In this document: one piece after another, positions 24,672 to 33,180 of the stretch | Position numbering within the stretch: position 1 is the first letter of the stretch | Layout of the letters: every line of letters starts with the position of its first letter | Source of the DNA: Bordetella parapertussis | Lineage (GTDB): Bacteria; Pseudomonadota; Gammaproteobacteria; Burkholderiales; Burkholderiaceae_D | DNA: 64,000 bases | Reading direction: 5' to 3' | NCBI GenBank assembly: GCA_945866125.1 | Contig: CAMBFZ010000020.1 | Location: 1-64,000, forward strand | Notes under the pieces: generated by a model | What the model was told of the DNA's origin: nothing | The model's database searches: none | What the model saw: only the letters and a program-made list of their open reading frames with translations | Program-made: the position numbers and the translations under genes

Positions 24672-25581
24672 AAAAAATGATGTGACAAGCGGGCTTGTGT
24701 ACGGACTAGGCGCCACCTTGTTATGGGGCTCTTATCCGCTTTGGTACAAGCCGCTGTCGCAGTTAAATGCGTATCACCTACTGTCTTGGCGGATTGTATT
24801 CGCCGAAGCCTGCCTGCTCGCGCTGATTGTGTTGACCGGGCGTTTGGGCTTGGTGAAAACGACCTTACAAACGATACGCTTTCGTCATGTGCTGACTGTA
24901 GCCGTCGTATTGAGTCTATGGTGGTTACTTTATATCTACGGAATTATGAGCGGCCGCGTACTCGAAGTCGCTTTCGGCTATTTTCTCAGTCCCATTATGA
25001 GTATGGTCGTGTCGCGGCTCATCTTTAAGGAGCCCTTATCTGCTCTGCAACTTGCTGCATTTTCCCTCGCGGTAGCTGGTGTGTCGCTGATGGCGTTCGA
25101 ATTATTGAATCTGCACGCATTCCCATGGATCGCCATCATTATTGGTTTTTGCTATTCGTTTTACGGCTTGTTTAAGAAAAAAGTGCCGGGGGATCCTGTA
25201 GTGGTCCAAAGTGTTGAGATCGCCATCATGCTGCCCTTCGCGGCGTGCTTTCTTTTTGTTGCAGGTGCACAGGGGGAAGGCCACACATTTTTGCTTTCGA
25301 CAAATACCGATCTGCTCCTCCTGGCTACTGGCTTAATCACGGTCTTGCCGCTTTGGTGGTACAGCAGGGCAGCGAAGCAATTGCCAATGATGACGCTGAG
25401 CTTTTTACAATTCGTGCCCCCTACTTGCAATTTTTTTCTTGCCGCTCTTGTGTATCACGAGACGATTTCCCCTTTAAAAATGGGCGCGTTTTTATGCATC
25501 TGGACTGCATTGGGCATATTTACTTGGGACTCGGTGAACAAGCAAAAACAACCGGTGCTACTCATGGCCGTTAAGCCTTGA
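24664..25581 (+). CDS. EamA/RarD-type transporter, probable amino acid exporter
   Basis: A 305-residue membrane protein with about ten hydrophobic helices, in two EamA repeats. The start 'GLVYGLGATLLWGSYPLWYKPL' and 'WRIVFAEACLLAL' resemble RarD-type members of the drug/metabolite transporter superfamily, many of which export amino acids. AAGGA precedes the ATG and the start lies inside the upstream oxidase gene, so the two are co-translated. Export of the halogenated product is the natural inference; direction and substrate are not shown by sequence. Confidence 0.85.
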   Translation: MNKKNDVTSGLVYGLGATLLWGSYPLWYKPLSQLNAYHLLSWRIVFAEACLLALIVLTGRLGLVKTTLQTIRFRHVLTVAVVLSLWWLLYIYGIMSGRVLEVAFGYFLSPIMSMVVSRLIFKEPLSALQLAAFSLAVAGVSLMAFELLNLHAFPWIAIIIGFCYSFYGLFKKKVPGDPVVVQSVEIAIMLPFAACFLFVAGAQGEGHTFLLSTNTDLLLLATGLITVLPLWWYSRAAKQLPMMTLSFLQFVPPTCNFFLAALVYHETISPLKMGAFLCIWTALGIFTWDSVNKQKQPVLLMAVKP

Positions 25582-25616
25582 TTGGCAGCGTAGTCAGCCG
25601 ACGTAATGGAGCTCAA

Positions 25617-26606
25617 ATGAAAAAAATCGCCGTTGTTGGTTGTACCGGCGCCGTCGGCCTGACGATGCTTGAATTGCTAGCCAGTTACCGCGCTACGGTT
25701 GTTTGCATGGCATCTGGACGATCGGCCAAACAAACGCTGAGCGTAGGCAAAAAAACTTATGTGATCGAAGAATTTTCAGTGGCCGCTTGTCGCGACTGCG
25801 ATCTGGTATTTTTGTGCGTGTCTGGTCAATTTGCACTGGAATACGGGCGTGAATTAGCGCAATCCTCCATCGTTATTGATAACTCTTCAGCGTATCGGTA
25901 TCACGATGATGTTCCTCTGCTTGTGCCGCCGGTGAATGGGCAGTCTTATCGGGGCGAGCGTTTAATTGCCAATCCTAATTGCTCATCGGCCATTGCACTG
26001 ATGGTTCTTGGTCCGCTACATCGGGCGTATGGACTCGAGAGCCTGATTGTCTCAACCTATCAAGCTGCTAGCGGCGCTGGCCGCCCGGCGATGTTGGAAT
26101 TGCTCGAGCAGGCCAAGTCGTTTACGGATTATCGCGACATTCAGGCAAGTCATTATTTTCCGCACAGTCTCGCTTTTAATGTAATTCCCCAAGTTGATGT
26201 GTTCGAATCGAATGGCTACACCCGAGAAGAGATGAAAGTGGTTTGGGAAGTCCGCAAGGTATTGCAGCTGCCCGACTTGCCAATCAGCACGACCGCCGTG
26301 CGTGTACCCACACTTCGCTCGCATGCGGAAAGCCTGAGCATTCGCTTCGCACAGCCGATCGCCTCACTCGACGCGGCCAGAGAATTGTTACGTCATTCGC
26401 CGGGAGTTGAGCTGGTGGACAGGCCTGATCAAGCTAGTTATCCGATGCCCATCACGTCGACCTATAAGCATGCAGTTGAAGTGGGACGTCTGCGTTACAA
26501 CCTTATTTACGGACAATACGGCCTGGACATGTTCATCAGCGGTGATCAGTTATTAAGAGGGGCAGCATTAAACGCCTTTGAAATCATGCAGCTGGTAATC
26601 GATTGA
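25617..26606 (+). CDS. Aspartate-semialdehyde dehydrogenase-like protein
   Basis: A 329-residue enzyme with an N-terminal NADP domain ('MKKIAVVGCTGAVG'), the catalytic Cys in 'NPNCSSAIALMVLGPLH', 'VSTYQAASGAG' and the substrate-binding 'RVPTLRSHAESL' (Arg and His). The family makes aspartate 4-semialdehyde from aspartyl phosphate for lysine, threonine and methionine. As an operon-borne copy it may boost precursor for a lysine-type substrate, act on a pathway aldehyde, or be an inhibitor-resistant spare. GGAG lies ahead of the chosen ATG. Its stop overlaps the next start (TTGA). Confidence 0.85.
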   Translation: MKKIAVVGCTGAVGLTMLELLASYRATVVCMASGRSAKQTLSVGKKTYVIEEFSVAACRDCDLVFLCVSGQFALEYGRELAQSSIVIDNSSAYRYHDDVPLLVPPVNGQSYRGERLIANPNCSSAIALMVLGPLHRAYGLESLIVSTYQAASGAGRPAMLELLEQAKSFTDYRDIQASHYFPHSLAFNVIPQVDVFESNGYTREEMKVVWEVRKVLQLPDLPISTTAVRVPTLRSHAESLSIRFAQPIASLDAARELLRHSPGVELVDRPDQASYPMPITSTYKHAVEVGRLRYNLIYGQYGLDMFISGDQLLRGAALNAFEIMQLVID

Positions 26607-27952
26607 ACCTTGTGCCGATTGCGCTTCTTATTATTTTTTCAGGCTGCCTGTGCGCGACCTCGCTCATCAGCGCAATTTGTCGGCCTTTACTGACGATACC
26701 GTCTGTATTTTTACATCTTTTACTTGGCATTGGATTGGGTGTTCTGATCAAGACACCTTTTATCAGCGAGACCCTTCCTTTTTTTCAGCCGTCGTCGGCA
26801 GCCCACACGATAGGCTTGATCGGATGGATTGGCATATTATTATTGATCGCACTAGGCACAAGCGAATCCGATGAAATTGACTCTCCGCCAAATACGCATT
26901 GGAAACAGGCCGTTGCCATTAGCGTGGCTGCATTTGGCGGCACGTTTGTTCTGGCCTCGTTAGCGGGATGCAGTCTCGGCATTTTTGTGCCTGCCCTGAT
27001 GGGTGCGCAGGCAACATTACTATCGTTTTCAATGGCAATTGGGCTGGCCTGCGCCGTTACCGCTTTGCCAGTTCTTATTAGCATGCTGCACGAAAGTAAT
27101 GATCAGAACAGCACACTGGGTAAGCTCGCCGTGCGTATCGCCGTGCTCGACGATCTGTGGCTTTGGTTGATGATGGCTGTGCTGCTAGGTTTGGTGAACA
27201 GGCAAACTAATCTTGGCAGCCATTTGTTAAAGGTAGCTGGCTTGGTCGCTTGTGCGCTTTTTTTATTCAAGCCGGTAGTCCATTTTTTTTATCAACGCTT
27301 TCCCAGTTTGCGCCCCGCGAATAGCATCATTTTAGGATTGACATTGATCGTGCTCTGCGCAAGCGCGAGCGAAGCATTGGGGTTGCACGCCTTGTTTGGG
27401 GCGTTTATCTCGGGGTGGATTGTGCCTCCGCCGCAAATCAAACTTTTAAAATCGTTGGTGTTACCAGTTACACAGGCCTTATTTGTACCCTTCTTTTTTA
27501 TAGCAACCGGCATGCATATCGCCTTGCCCGTTGCAAGTAGCGATCTGCTGCTGTTGACCGCGGGTTTTACAGTAATGGGCTTGGGCATCAAAATGATATT
27601 GGCGAGTCTTGCCGCACGCGCGACAGGTTTAGCTTGGGGAGAGTCAATTGAACTGGGCGCTTTATTACAATGCAAAGGCCTGATGGAAATTGTCACACTG
27701 GGTATCATGCACGATGCCAAAATTATCAGCACCCCGGTATTTTCGGCATTAATCGTGATGGCCTTATTGTGTACGATCCTGACAGCGCCGATGCGCTCAC
27801 TGGTGGGCAAGTTTAGGAATCACCCTCTTATCACGCAACAAAAATCCCGCGAACGAAAGCCAGACGATGCAAACGTATCTGTATCGCACCCCAAACAGTC
27901 TGCTACGCTGTTTGATGCACCATCCGCACATGAGCCATCCCTGCTTCCATAA
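26603..27952 (+). CDS. CPA2-type cation/proton antiporter
   Basis: A 449-residue protein with about twelve hydrophobic helices of the Na+/H+ exchanger fold, including 'CAVTALPVLISML' and the paired acidic residues in 'RIAVLDDLWLWL' that bind the exchanged cation in CPA2 members. There is no C-terminal RCK domain, so it is not KefB/C itself. The start is TTG, overlapping the preceding stop by 4 bases. In the operon it could supply ion homeostasis, or a second export route. Its 3' end overlaps the convergent GNAT gene by 50 bases. Confidence 0.82.
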   Translation: MNLVPIALLIIFSGCLCATSLISAICRPLLTIPSVFLHLLLGIGLGVLIKTPFISETLPFFQPSSAAHTIGLIGWIGILLLIALGTSESDEIDSPPNTHWKQAVAISVAAFGGTFVLASLAGCSLGIFVPALMGAQATLLSFSMAIGLACAVTALPVLISMLHESNDQNSTLGKLAVRIAVLDDLWLWLMMAVLLGLVNRQTNLGSHLLKVAGLVACALFLFKPVVHFFYQRFPSLRPANSIILGLTLIVLCASASEALGLHALFGAFISGWIVPPPQIKLLKSLVLPVTQALFVPFFFIATGMHIALPVASSDLLLLTAGFTVMGLGIKMILASLAARATGLAWGESIELGALLQCKGLMEIVTLGIMHDAKIISTPVFSALIVMALLCTILTAPMRSLVGKFRNHPLITQQKSRERKPDDANVSVSHPKQSATLFDAPSAHEPSLLP

Positions 27953-28328
27953 AATCGTCGCCTTCGACAATAAATCCATGACGGGTATAAAACGCTTTGG
28001 CTGTTACCTGAGCATGCAGCACAAGCCTGGTATGGCCCTGTCGCTGCGCCTCCTCAAGTAAGGTGCCTAGCACCAGACTGCCAATCCCCTGCCCGCGCAA
28101 CGACTTACTCACTGCCATGCGGCCGATATGCCCGTCTGGCAGCAGACGGCCGGTTGCGACGGGCTCATTATCGTCATCATAGGCAACGGCGTGAATGCTG
28201 ACGGTATCGCCCTCATCCCATTCGAGCTCGATCGGAACGCCTTGCTCAATAACAAAGACTTCCACGCGCAGACGCTGGGCATCATCGCGGAGCGTATCCC
28301 ACTCACCCGTGACAATTCGCCAGCTCAT
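27903..28328 (-). CDS. GNAT family N-acetyltransferase (ElaA/YjcF-like)
   Basis: A 141-residue GNAT domain: 'RLRVEVFVIEQGVP', 'GRMAVSKSLRGQGIGSLVLG' (acetyl-CoA pyrophosphate loop R/Q-x-x-G-x-G/A) and 'FYTRHGF'. The 'VEVFVIEQG' start is typical of ElaA-like and YjcF-like proteins of unknown acceptor. The ATG overlaps the upstream thioesterase stop (ATGA), so it is the last gene of the long minus-strand operon. Confidence 0.88.
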   Translation of the reverse strand: MSWRIVTGEWDTLRDDAQRLRVEVFVIEQGVPIELEWDEGDTVSIHAVAYDDDNEPVATGRLLPDGHIGRMAVSKSLRGQGIGSLVLGTLLEEAQRQGHTRLVLHAQVTAKAFYTRHGFIVEGDDFMEAGMAHVRMVHQTA

Positions 28329-28762
28329 GTCTTGACTGCCAATCCTTGCTCGAACGCGCACAACCTAGCGCGCCAGGTTTCTGGCACAGGTTCGCTTTTG
28401 CGCACCAGACTATCAGCATGCACGTACAGCATCTCGCCTGAAATCAGCAGAGCCTCACCGTGATAGATCTCAATCACAAACCGTAGCGAGCTACGGCCCA
28501 GCTCAGCGCAACGCACACCAATCTCGAGGACGTCATCAAACCGCGCTGGTGCGAGATACTCGATGGTGGCCTTGCGGGCAAACATCTCTAGGTTGGCGGC
28601 GGCCTGCGCAAGGACATCTGGCAAGCCAGTGCCGCGCCAATATTCGGTGAAGGCAACATCGAAATAATTGAGATAGTGGCCGTTGAAGACAATCGCCTGC
28701 ATGTCGACCTCAGACCAACGAACTCGCAGCGAGTGAAAAAAAGTAAAGTCTTGGCGTGCCAT
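28325..28762 (-). CDS. Acyl-CoA thioesterase, YbgC/4-hydroxybenzoyl-CoA type
   Basis: A 145-residue hotdog-fold protein. 'VRWSEVDMQAIVFNGHYLNYFDVAFTEY' carries the YbgC-type active-site region with the Asp in 'EVDMQ' and a conserved Asn-x-x-Tyr. The family hydrolyses short or aromatic acyl-CoAs. It sits in the fatty-acid-type operon, 22 bases after the hydrolase gene, and overlaps the GNAT gene by 4 bases. Confidence 0.88.
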   Translation of the reverse strand: MARQDFTFFHSLRVRWSEVDMQAIVFNGHYLNYFDVAFTEYWRGTGLPDVLAQAAANLEMFARKATIEYLAPARFDDVLEIGVRCAELGRSSLRFVIEIYHGEALLISGEMLYVHADSLVRKSEPVPETWRARLCAFEQGLAVKT

Positions 28763-28783
28763 GATGATTAGGGTGAAATTTAT

Positions 28784-29683
28784 TTATTCAAATAAAAAAC
28801 GACGAATTAAATGGGTCACGTTTTCCGGTTGTTCATGCACGACCCAATGAGAGGCATCCGGCAGACGCTCGATGTGCAAGTCGTCCACGAAGCTATCCAA
28901 GCCCTCAAGCAAAACAGGTAACAGCGCGCGGTCCCGTTCACCCCAAATGACCCGGACTGGCACATTGCAATGAAAGTCTGCTGGATCAAGCTGCAGTTTG
29001 GCTGCGCCTGCATCAGTTGCCGTGGGTGGATGCAAGGGTGAGGCCCGATAATAATTCACGCCCCCAGTAAGCCCGCGCGACCAAAACGCATGATACTGCG
29101 CCCGGGTAGGCGCATCAAACCAAGCCGGCACTGCGTCGCCCATACCGACAAAGAGCTGTTCCATCACCCGAAAATTTTCTTTGCTAAGCGCGTCCTCGGA
29201 GCCGCTCGCGCGCAGCCAGTTCATGTACGCACTAGCGGCCTGCTGCGCAGGATCATGCGCGAGCGCCTGCGCGAACAAATAGGGATGCGTGGCGTTGATG
29301 ATGATGAGTCGTTGCAGTAACGCGGGCTGGGTAATGGCAATATGCCAGGCGATCGCACCGCCCCAATCATGGGCGACCATCACGCAATCTTCGTATCCCA
29401 AACTGTTGATGAATAGCGTCAGGTCTTGCGCAATCAGTTTGGGGCGATAGGCTGCGACATCGGTGGGCATATCCGACAAATTAAAGCCGCGCAAATCTGG
29501 CGCAACGGCAAAATAATCTTGACCAAATTGCGCCAACTGCGACTGCCACGCAAACCAACATTCGGGAAAGCCGTGCAGGAAGATGATCAGTGGGCGGCCT
29601 GGTTCTCCAGCCGACGCATAGTGCAGGCGGGTGCCGTTTGACAGCGAGGCAAACTGTCCCGACTGCACCGGTACGCCTGTCAT
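28784..29683 (-). CDS. Alpha/beta hydrolase, epoxide-hydrolase-like
   Basis: A 299-residue alpha/beta hydrolase with the oxyanion motif 'HGFPECW', nucleophile Asp in 'VAHDWGGAIAWHIA', and the lid 'GGVNYYRAS', whose Tyr fits epoxide hydrolases, plus the catalytic acid/His region ('WGERDRALL', 'ASHWVVHEQPE'). HDWG with an Asp nucleophile supports epoxide hydrolase or haloalkane/haloacid dehalogenase chemistry rather than esterase. It overlaps the SDR gene start by 4 bases. Substrate unknown. Confidence 0.87.
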   Translation of the reverse strand: MTGVPVQSGQFASLSNGTRLHYASAGEPGRPLIIFLHGFPECWFAWQSQLAQFGQDYFAVAPDLRGFNLSDMPTDVAAYRPKLIAQDLTLFINSLGYEDCVMVAHDWGGAIAWHIAITQPALLQRLIIINATHPYLFAQALAHDPAQQAASAYMNWLRASGSEDALSKENFRVMEQLFVGMGDAVPAWFDAPTRAQYHAFWSRGLTGGVNYYRASPLHPPTATDAGAAKLQLDPADFHCNVPVRVIWGERDRALLPVLLEGLDSFVDDLHIERLPDASHWVVHEQPENVTHLIRRFLFE

Positions 29684-30585
29684 GTTTTCGCTCGCAATGC
29701 GGCTTGCAGTTTCTCGCGTACATGTGGCGCAGCCTCGTACGGGTCACCCGGGTTACTGCCGGTGACGATATCTTCCATCCGCTTTTGAACATTGCCTAGC
29801 GCGCCGGGATGCGAGTAAATATAGAACTGTTTTTCTGCAATGGCAGCAAAGGTACATTCCGCTACCTCTGTGGCGCTCACCTTACCGGACGAGACCGCTT
29901 TTGCCATCGTCGCCTGTGACGCCATTTGACTCGCCGTCGGAGCTGAAGCCGGCACATCATCGGGCCGGTTACGATCCGACTGGCTGATGCCGGTCTGCAC
30001 AAAATACGGACAAAGCACCGAGGCCCCAATTGGCGCGCCGACCAGATCGAGGTCGTGATAAAGGGATTCTGTCAGAGACACAACGGCATGCTTGGAGACG
30101 TTGTAGACGCCCATCGTAGGCGGATTAAGCAGGCCGGCCATCGACGCGGTATTAACAATATGGCCTTCGAAATCCGGATCATCTTTTGCGCATGCGAGCA
30201 TGAGAGGCGTGAAAACCCGGACGCCGTGAATCACGCCCCACAGGTTGACACCGAGTACCCATTCCCAATCAGCCTGGGTGCTCTCCCACACCAAACCACC
30301 AGCGCCCACGCCGGCATTATTGAACACCAGATGCACGGCACCAAAGCGCGCCATCGCGGCCTGCGCCAGCGCCTCGACCTGCTCCCCTTTGCGCACGTCA
30401 CATGGCATGGCGAGCACCTGTGCGCCTTGCGCCTCGAGCTCAGCGGCGGTGGCCGCTAAGGCCTCCTGCTGCACGTCGGCCAACACCAGGCGCATACCCA
30501 AGCGTGCGCCAATGATGGCAAACTCACGGCCAAAGCCACTGGCAGCACCCGTGATGACGGCCACCCGATTGTGGAAATTTTTCAT
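29680..30585 (-). CDS. Short-chain dehydrogenase/reductase
   Basis: A 301-residue classical SDR: 'ITGAASGFGREFA' for NAD(P), 'NNAGVGAGG', catalytic Ser in 'NTASMAG', 'YNVSKHAVVSL' (YxxxK). It is longer than the usual 250 by a C-terminal extension of about 40 residues. Member of the minus-strand operon, 8 bases after the MDR gene, coupled by ATGA to the hydrolase. It likely oxidises a hydroxy-acyl or alcohol intermediate. Confidence 0.88.
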   Translation of the reverse strand: MKNFHNRVAVITGAASGFGREFAIIGARLGMRLVLADVQQEALAATAAELEAQGAQVLAMPCDVRKGEQVEALAQAAMARFGAVHLVFNNAGVGAGGLVWESTQADWEWVLGVNLWGVIHGVRVFTPLMLACAKDDPDFEGHIVNTASMAGLLNPPTMGVYNVSKHAVVSLTESLYHDLDLVGAPIGASVLCPYFVQTGISQSDRNRPDDVPASAPTASQMASQATMAKAVSSGKVSATEVAECTFAAIAEKQFYIYSHPGALGNVQKRMEDIVTGSNPGDPYEAAPHVREKLQAALRAKT

Positions 30586-30593
30586 GCGTATTC

Positions 30594-31589
30594 CTAAATC
30601 AGTTTGACTAACTGTTTGCCGAAATTTTTACCGCGTAACAAACCCAGAAAAGCTTCCGGCGCTGCTGCGAGGCCATCAGCAATAGTCTCGCGGTATTTTA
30701 TTTTTCCCGTTGCCACGAGGGTGCCAATTTCGGTCAAGCCCTGGGGCCATAAGTCCATATGTTCAGAGACGATAAAGCCCTGCATGGTCAGGCGCATCGA
30801 CAAAATCACACGCGTATTATGAATTGGCATAGGCTCACCGTCATAGCCCGAGATGAGTCCGCATAGTGCAATACGGCCATAAGGGTTCATGCGCGCGAGC
30901 ACCGAATCCATCACTACGCCACCGACGTTTTCAAACAAGCCGTCAATGCCATTTGGCGCAGCCGCTTTTACGTCCTTATACAGATTGCCGCCTTTGTAAT
31001 CGATACAGGCATCAAAGCCGAGTTCATTGACCACGTAATCACATTTCTCTTTGCCCCCGGCGATGCCGATGACGCGGCAGCCAAGCTGCTTGGCCAATTG
31101 ACCCACCACCGTACCCACGGCACCACTGGCGGCGGATACGGCAATCGTGTCACCTGCCTTGGGCTTAATAATCTGTGTGAGGCCATACCAAGCCGTCATA
31201 CCGGGCATGCCAACCGTTCCCAAATAAGCCGATAACGGGATATGCGTGGTGTCGACTTTTTTTAGCAGCACGCCATCACTGACGCCCATCTCGGTCCAGC
31301 CGAGCATGCCGACAACTTTGTCGCCAACAGAAAATTTTGTATTTTTAGAGGCAACGACTTCGCCTGCGGTGCCGCCAACCATGACTTCGTCGAGAGCCTG
31401 CGGTGCGGCATAGCTTTTTACATCCTCCATCCGCATGCGCATGTATGGATCAAGCGACAAATAATGGTTGCGCACCAAGACCTCACCGTCTTTCAGCTCG
31501 GGCACCGCGACGGTTTCGAGACGAAAATTAGCCGGGCTGACAACACCCTGTGGACGGGAAGCGAGCACGATTTGCTGATAATTGTTCAT
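30594..31589 (-). CDS. Zinc-independent NADP-dependent MDR oxidoreductase (CurA-like)
   Basis: A 331-residue medium-chain reductase without catalytic zinc ligands: GroES-like N-terminal domain ('GEVLVRNHYLSLDPYMRMRM') and 'SAASGAVGTVVGQLAKQLG' for NADP. 'LSLDPYMR' marks the leukotriene B4 12-hydroxydehydrogenase/CurA group, which reduces 2-alkenals, enones or curcumin. Member of the same operon; may saturate an alpha,beta-unsaturated intermediate. Confidence 0.9.
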   Translation of the reverse strand: MNNYQQIVLASRPQGVVSPANFRLETVAVPELKDGEVLVRNHYLSLDPYMRMRMEDVKSYAAPQALDEVMVGGTAGEVVASKNTKFSVGDKVVGMLGWTEMGVSDGVLLKKVDTTHIPLSAYLGTVGMPGMTAWYGLTQIIKPKAGDTIAVSAASGAVGTVVGQLAKQLGCRVIGIAGGKEKCDYVVNELGFDACIDYKGGNLYKDVKAAAPNGIDGLFENVGGVVMDSVLARMNPYGRIALCGLISGYDGEPMPIHNTRVILSMRLTMQGFIVSEHMDLWPQGLTEIGTLVATGKIKYRETIADGLAAAPEAFLGLLRGKNFGKQLVKLI

Positions 31590-31630
31590 AGTATGTCCGT
31601 TTTAAAAGGGATTCGAGACAGCAGGGAAAA

Positions 31631-32059
31631 TCAAAGTTTGGCGGCCGCATCAAGGCGCCGGATATATTTAAACGTACCCATTGCCTTAGCCACGAGCTTG
31701 TCCCCATCGTGCAGCTCTGCTTCGCAAAAACACATGGTGGTAGAGCGATGAAATGCGAAACCCTTGGCAATGAGTCTGCTGCCAGCTGTGCCGCCTGGTT
31801 GCAAAAAACTAGTTTTCATTTCGACAGTCACGCCGGCACGCGAATCTGGATCAAGCGAGCGACCTGCTAATGACATGACGACATCCAGCAGGGTCATCGT
31901 TACCCCGCCGTGGGTGACATGCCAGCTATTCATGTGCTCAGGCTTGAGATTAAGGGCAACCTCGGCACGGCCGTTGTCCATGCCGAGATATTCGACACCG
32001 AGCTGCGTCAGAAAGGGAATCTCGACCGGAAACGCGGTCGATTTTTCCATCTGATTCAA
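31631..32059 (-). CDS. PaaI-type acyl-CoA thioesterase
   Basis: A 142-residue hotdog thioesterase: 'MNSWHVTHGGVTMTLLDVVMSLAG', in which the HGG and following Asp form the active site of the PaaI/DUF4442 group. It hydrolyses acyl-CoA to release CoA. The operon therefore codes two hotdog thioesterases of different types. The start overlaps the SDR stop (ATGA). Confidence 0.88.
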   Translation of the reverse strand: MNQMEKSTAFPVEIPFLTQLGVEYLGMDNGRAEVALNLKPEHMNSWHVTHGGVTMTLLDVVMSLAGRSLDPDSRAGVTVEMKTSFLQPGGTAGSRLIAKGFAFHRSTTMCFCEAELHDGDKLVAKAMGTFKYIRRLDAAAKL

Positions 32060-32844
32060 CTGAGCACCGCCGAGACGCCGCCATCCACTGCCAGTGTCTG
32101 GCCCGTGATGTGTTTACCGGCGTCGGATGAAAACAGCAAGACAGCGCCTTTTAAATCCTCATCGTCACCAAGGCGACGTAACGGCGCGCGCGCTGCCATT
32201 TCATCCGAGCCGAGTTTTTCCAATAAACCCTTGGTCATTTTTGACGGAAAAAATCCGGGCGCCACTGCATTGACCGTAATTCCGAAGCGGCCCCATTCCC
32301 CGGCCAGGGTGCGGGTAAAGTTAATGACGGCCGCCTTGGAAGTGTTGTACGCAATCGTTTGCATGCTCGAGGCGCCATTGCCGCCCAGGCCAGCAATCGA
32401 GGCGACGTTGACGATGCGGCCATATTGGCGCGGAATCATCGACATTTTGCCCACTGCCTGCGACAACAAAAAGATGCTGCGAATATTTAAATTCATCACC
32501 TTGTCCCACGCCTCGATCGGGTGATCTTCGGCTGGTGCACCCCACGTCGCGCCGGCGTTATTGATCAAGATATCGATGTGACCCAATTCTTTCATCGCTG
32601 TCTCAGCCAATGGCATCACCGCAGCTTCCTTGCCCAGATCGGCTGCAAAGGCAGTCGCTTTGATTCCGCGTGCCTGCAAATGCGCGACGGCTTCATCGAG
32701 CTCGTCCTGCTTGCGTGATGACAATACCAACCGGGCACCTTGTTCGCCAAGTGCTTCGGCCATTTGCAGACCAAGTCCGCGTGAGCCGCCAGTGATGAGC
32801 GCGGTTTTGCCGGTGAGGTCAAAGAGCTGTTGAACGGTGTGCAT
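32056..32844 (-). CDS. Short-chain dehydrogenase/reductase (3-oxoacyl reductase type)
   Basis: A 262-residue SDR: 'ITGGSRGLGLQMAEALGEQGA', 'NNAGATWGA', 'VNVASIAGLGG', 'YNTSKAAVINFTRTLA' (catalytic Tyr and Lys), 'AVAPGFFPSKM'. The pattern is that of FabG-like and 3-hydroxyacyl dehydrogenases. The ATG at 32844 (AAGGGG upstream) gives the normal N-terminus; longer frames run into unrelated codons. Member of the catabolic operon. Confidence 0.9.
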   Translation of the reverse strand: MHTVQQLFDLTGKTALITGGSRGLGLQMAEALGEQGARLVLSSRKQDELDEAVAHLQARGIKATAFAADLGKEAAVMPLAETAMKELGHIDILINNAGATWGAPAEDHPIEAWDKVMNLNIRSIFLLSQAVGKMSMIPRQYGRIVNVASIAGLGGNGASSMQTIAYNTSKAAVINFTRTLAGEWGRFGITVNAVAPGFFPSKMTKGLLEKLGSDEMAARAPLRRLGDDEDLKGAVLLFSSDAGKHITGQTLAVDGGVSAVLS

Positions 32845-32863
32845 GCGTATCCCCTTATTATTT

Positions 32864-33169
32864 TTAGTTGATGGCGTAATCCATACATTGGCGCGCCTGC
32901 CGAACGGCGCCCACGAAAGGTTTGAGTGCTTCGTGCTGCGGGTGAGTCTGGTAAGCGTCGAGCGCAGCAACTGAGCTAAATTCGGAATAAAGCACGACGT
33001 CATAGGTGGCTTCCATACCTGGCTGGGCGATGACGACTTCAAAGGCCAGCATGCCGGGCACGATGCCGTTGCAGGCGTCCAGTAGTGCCTTCATTTTTAG
33101 CGCATTGGTCGCTTTGTCGGCGCCTTCAGCATGATCTTTGAGCTGCCACATGACGATATGTTTGATCAT
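32864..33169 (-). CDS. Dabb-domain (stress-responsive A/B barrel) protein
   Basis: A 101-residue ferredoxin-like protein: 'MIKHIVMWQLKDHAEG', 'YDVVLYSEFSSVAALDAYQTHPQHE'. This is the Dabb family, which includes polyketide cyclases (olivetolic acid cyclase) and uncharacterised catabolic proteins. It lies 12 bases after the acyl-CoA dehydrogenase gene. Confidence 0.9.
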   Translation of the reverse strand: MIKHIVMWQLKDHAEGADKATNALKMKALLDACNGIVPGMLAFEVVIAQPGMEATYDVVLYSEFSSVAALDAYQTHPQHEALKPFVGAVRQARQCMDYAIN

Positions 33170-33180
33170 TTTTTTCTCTT

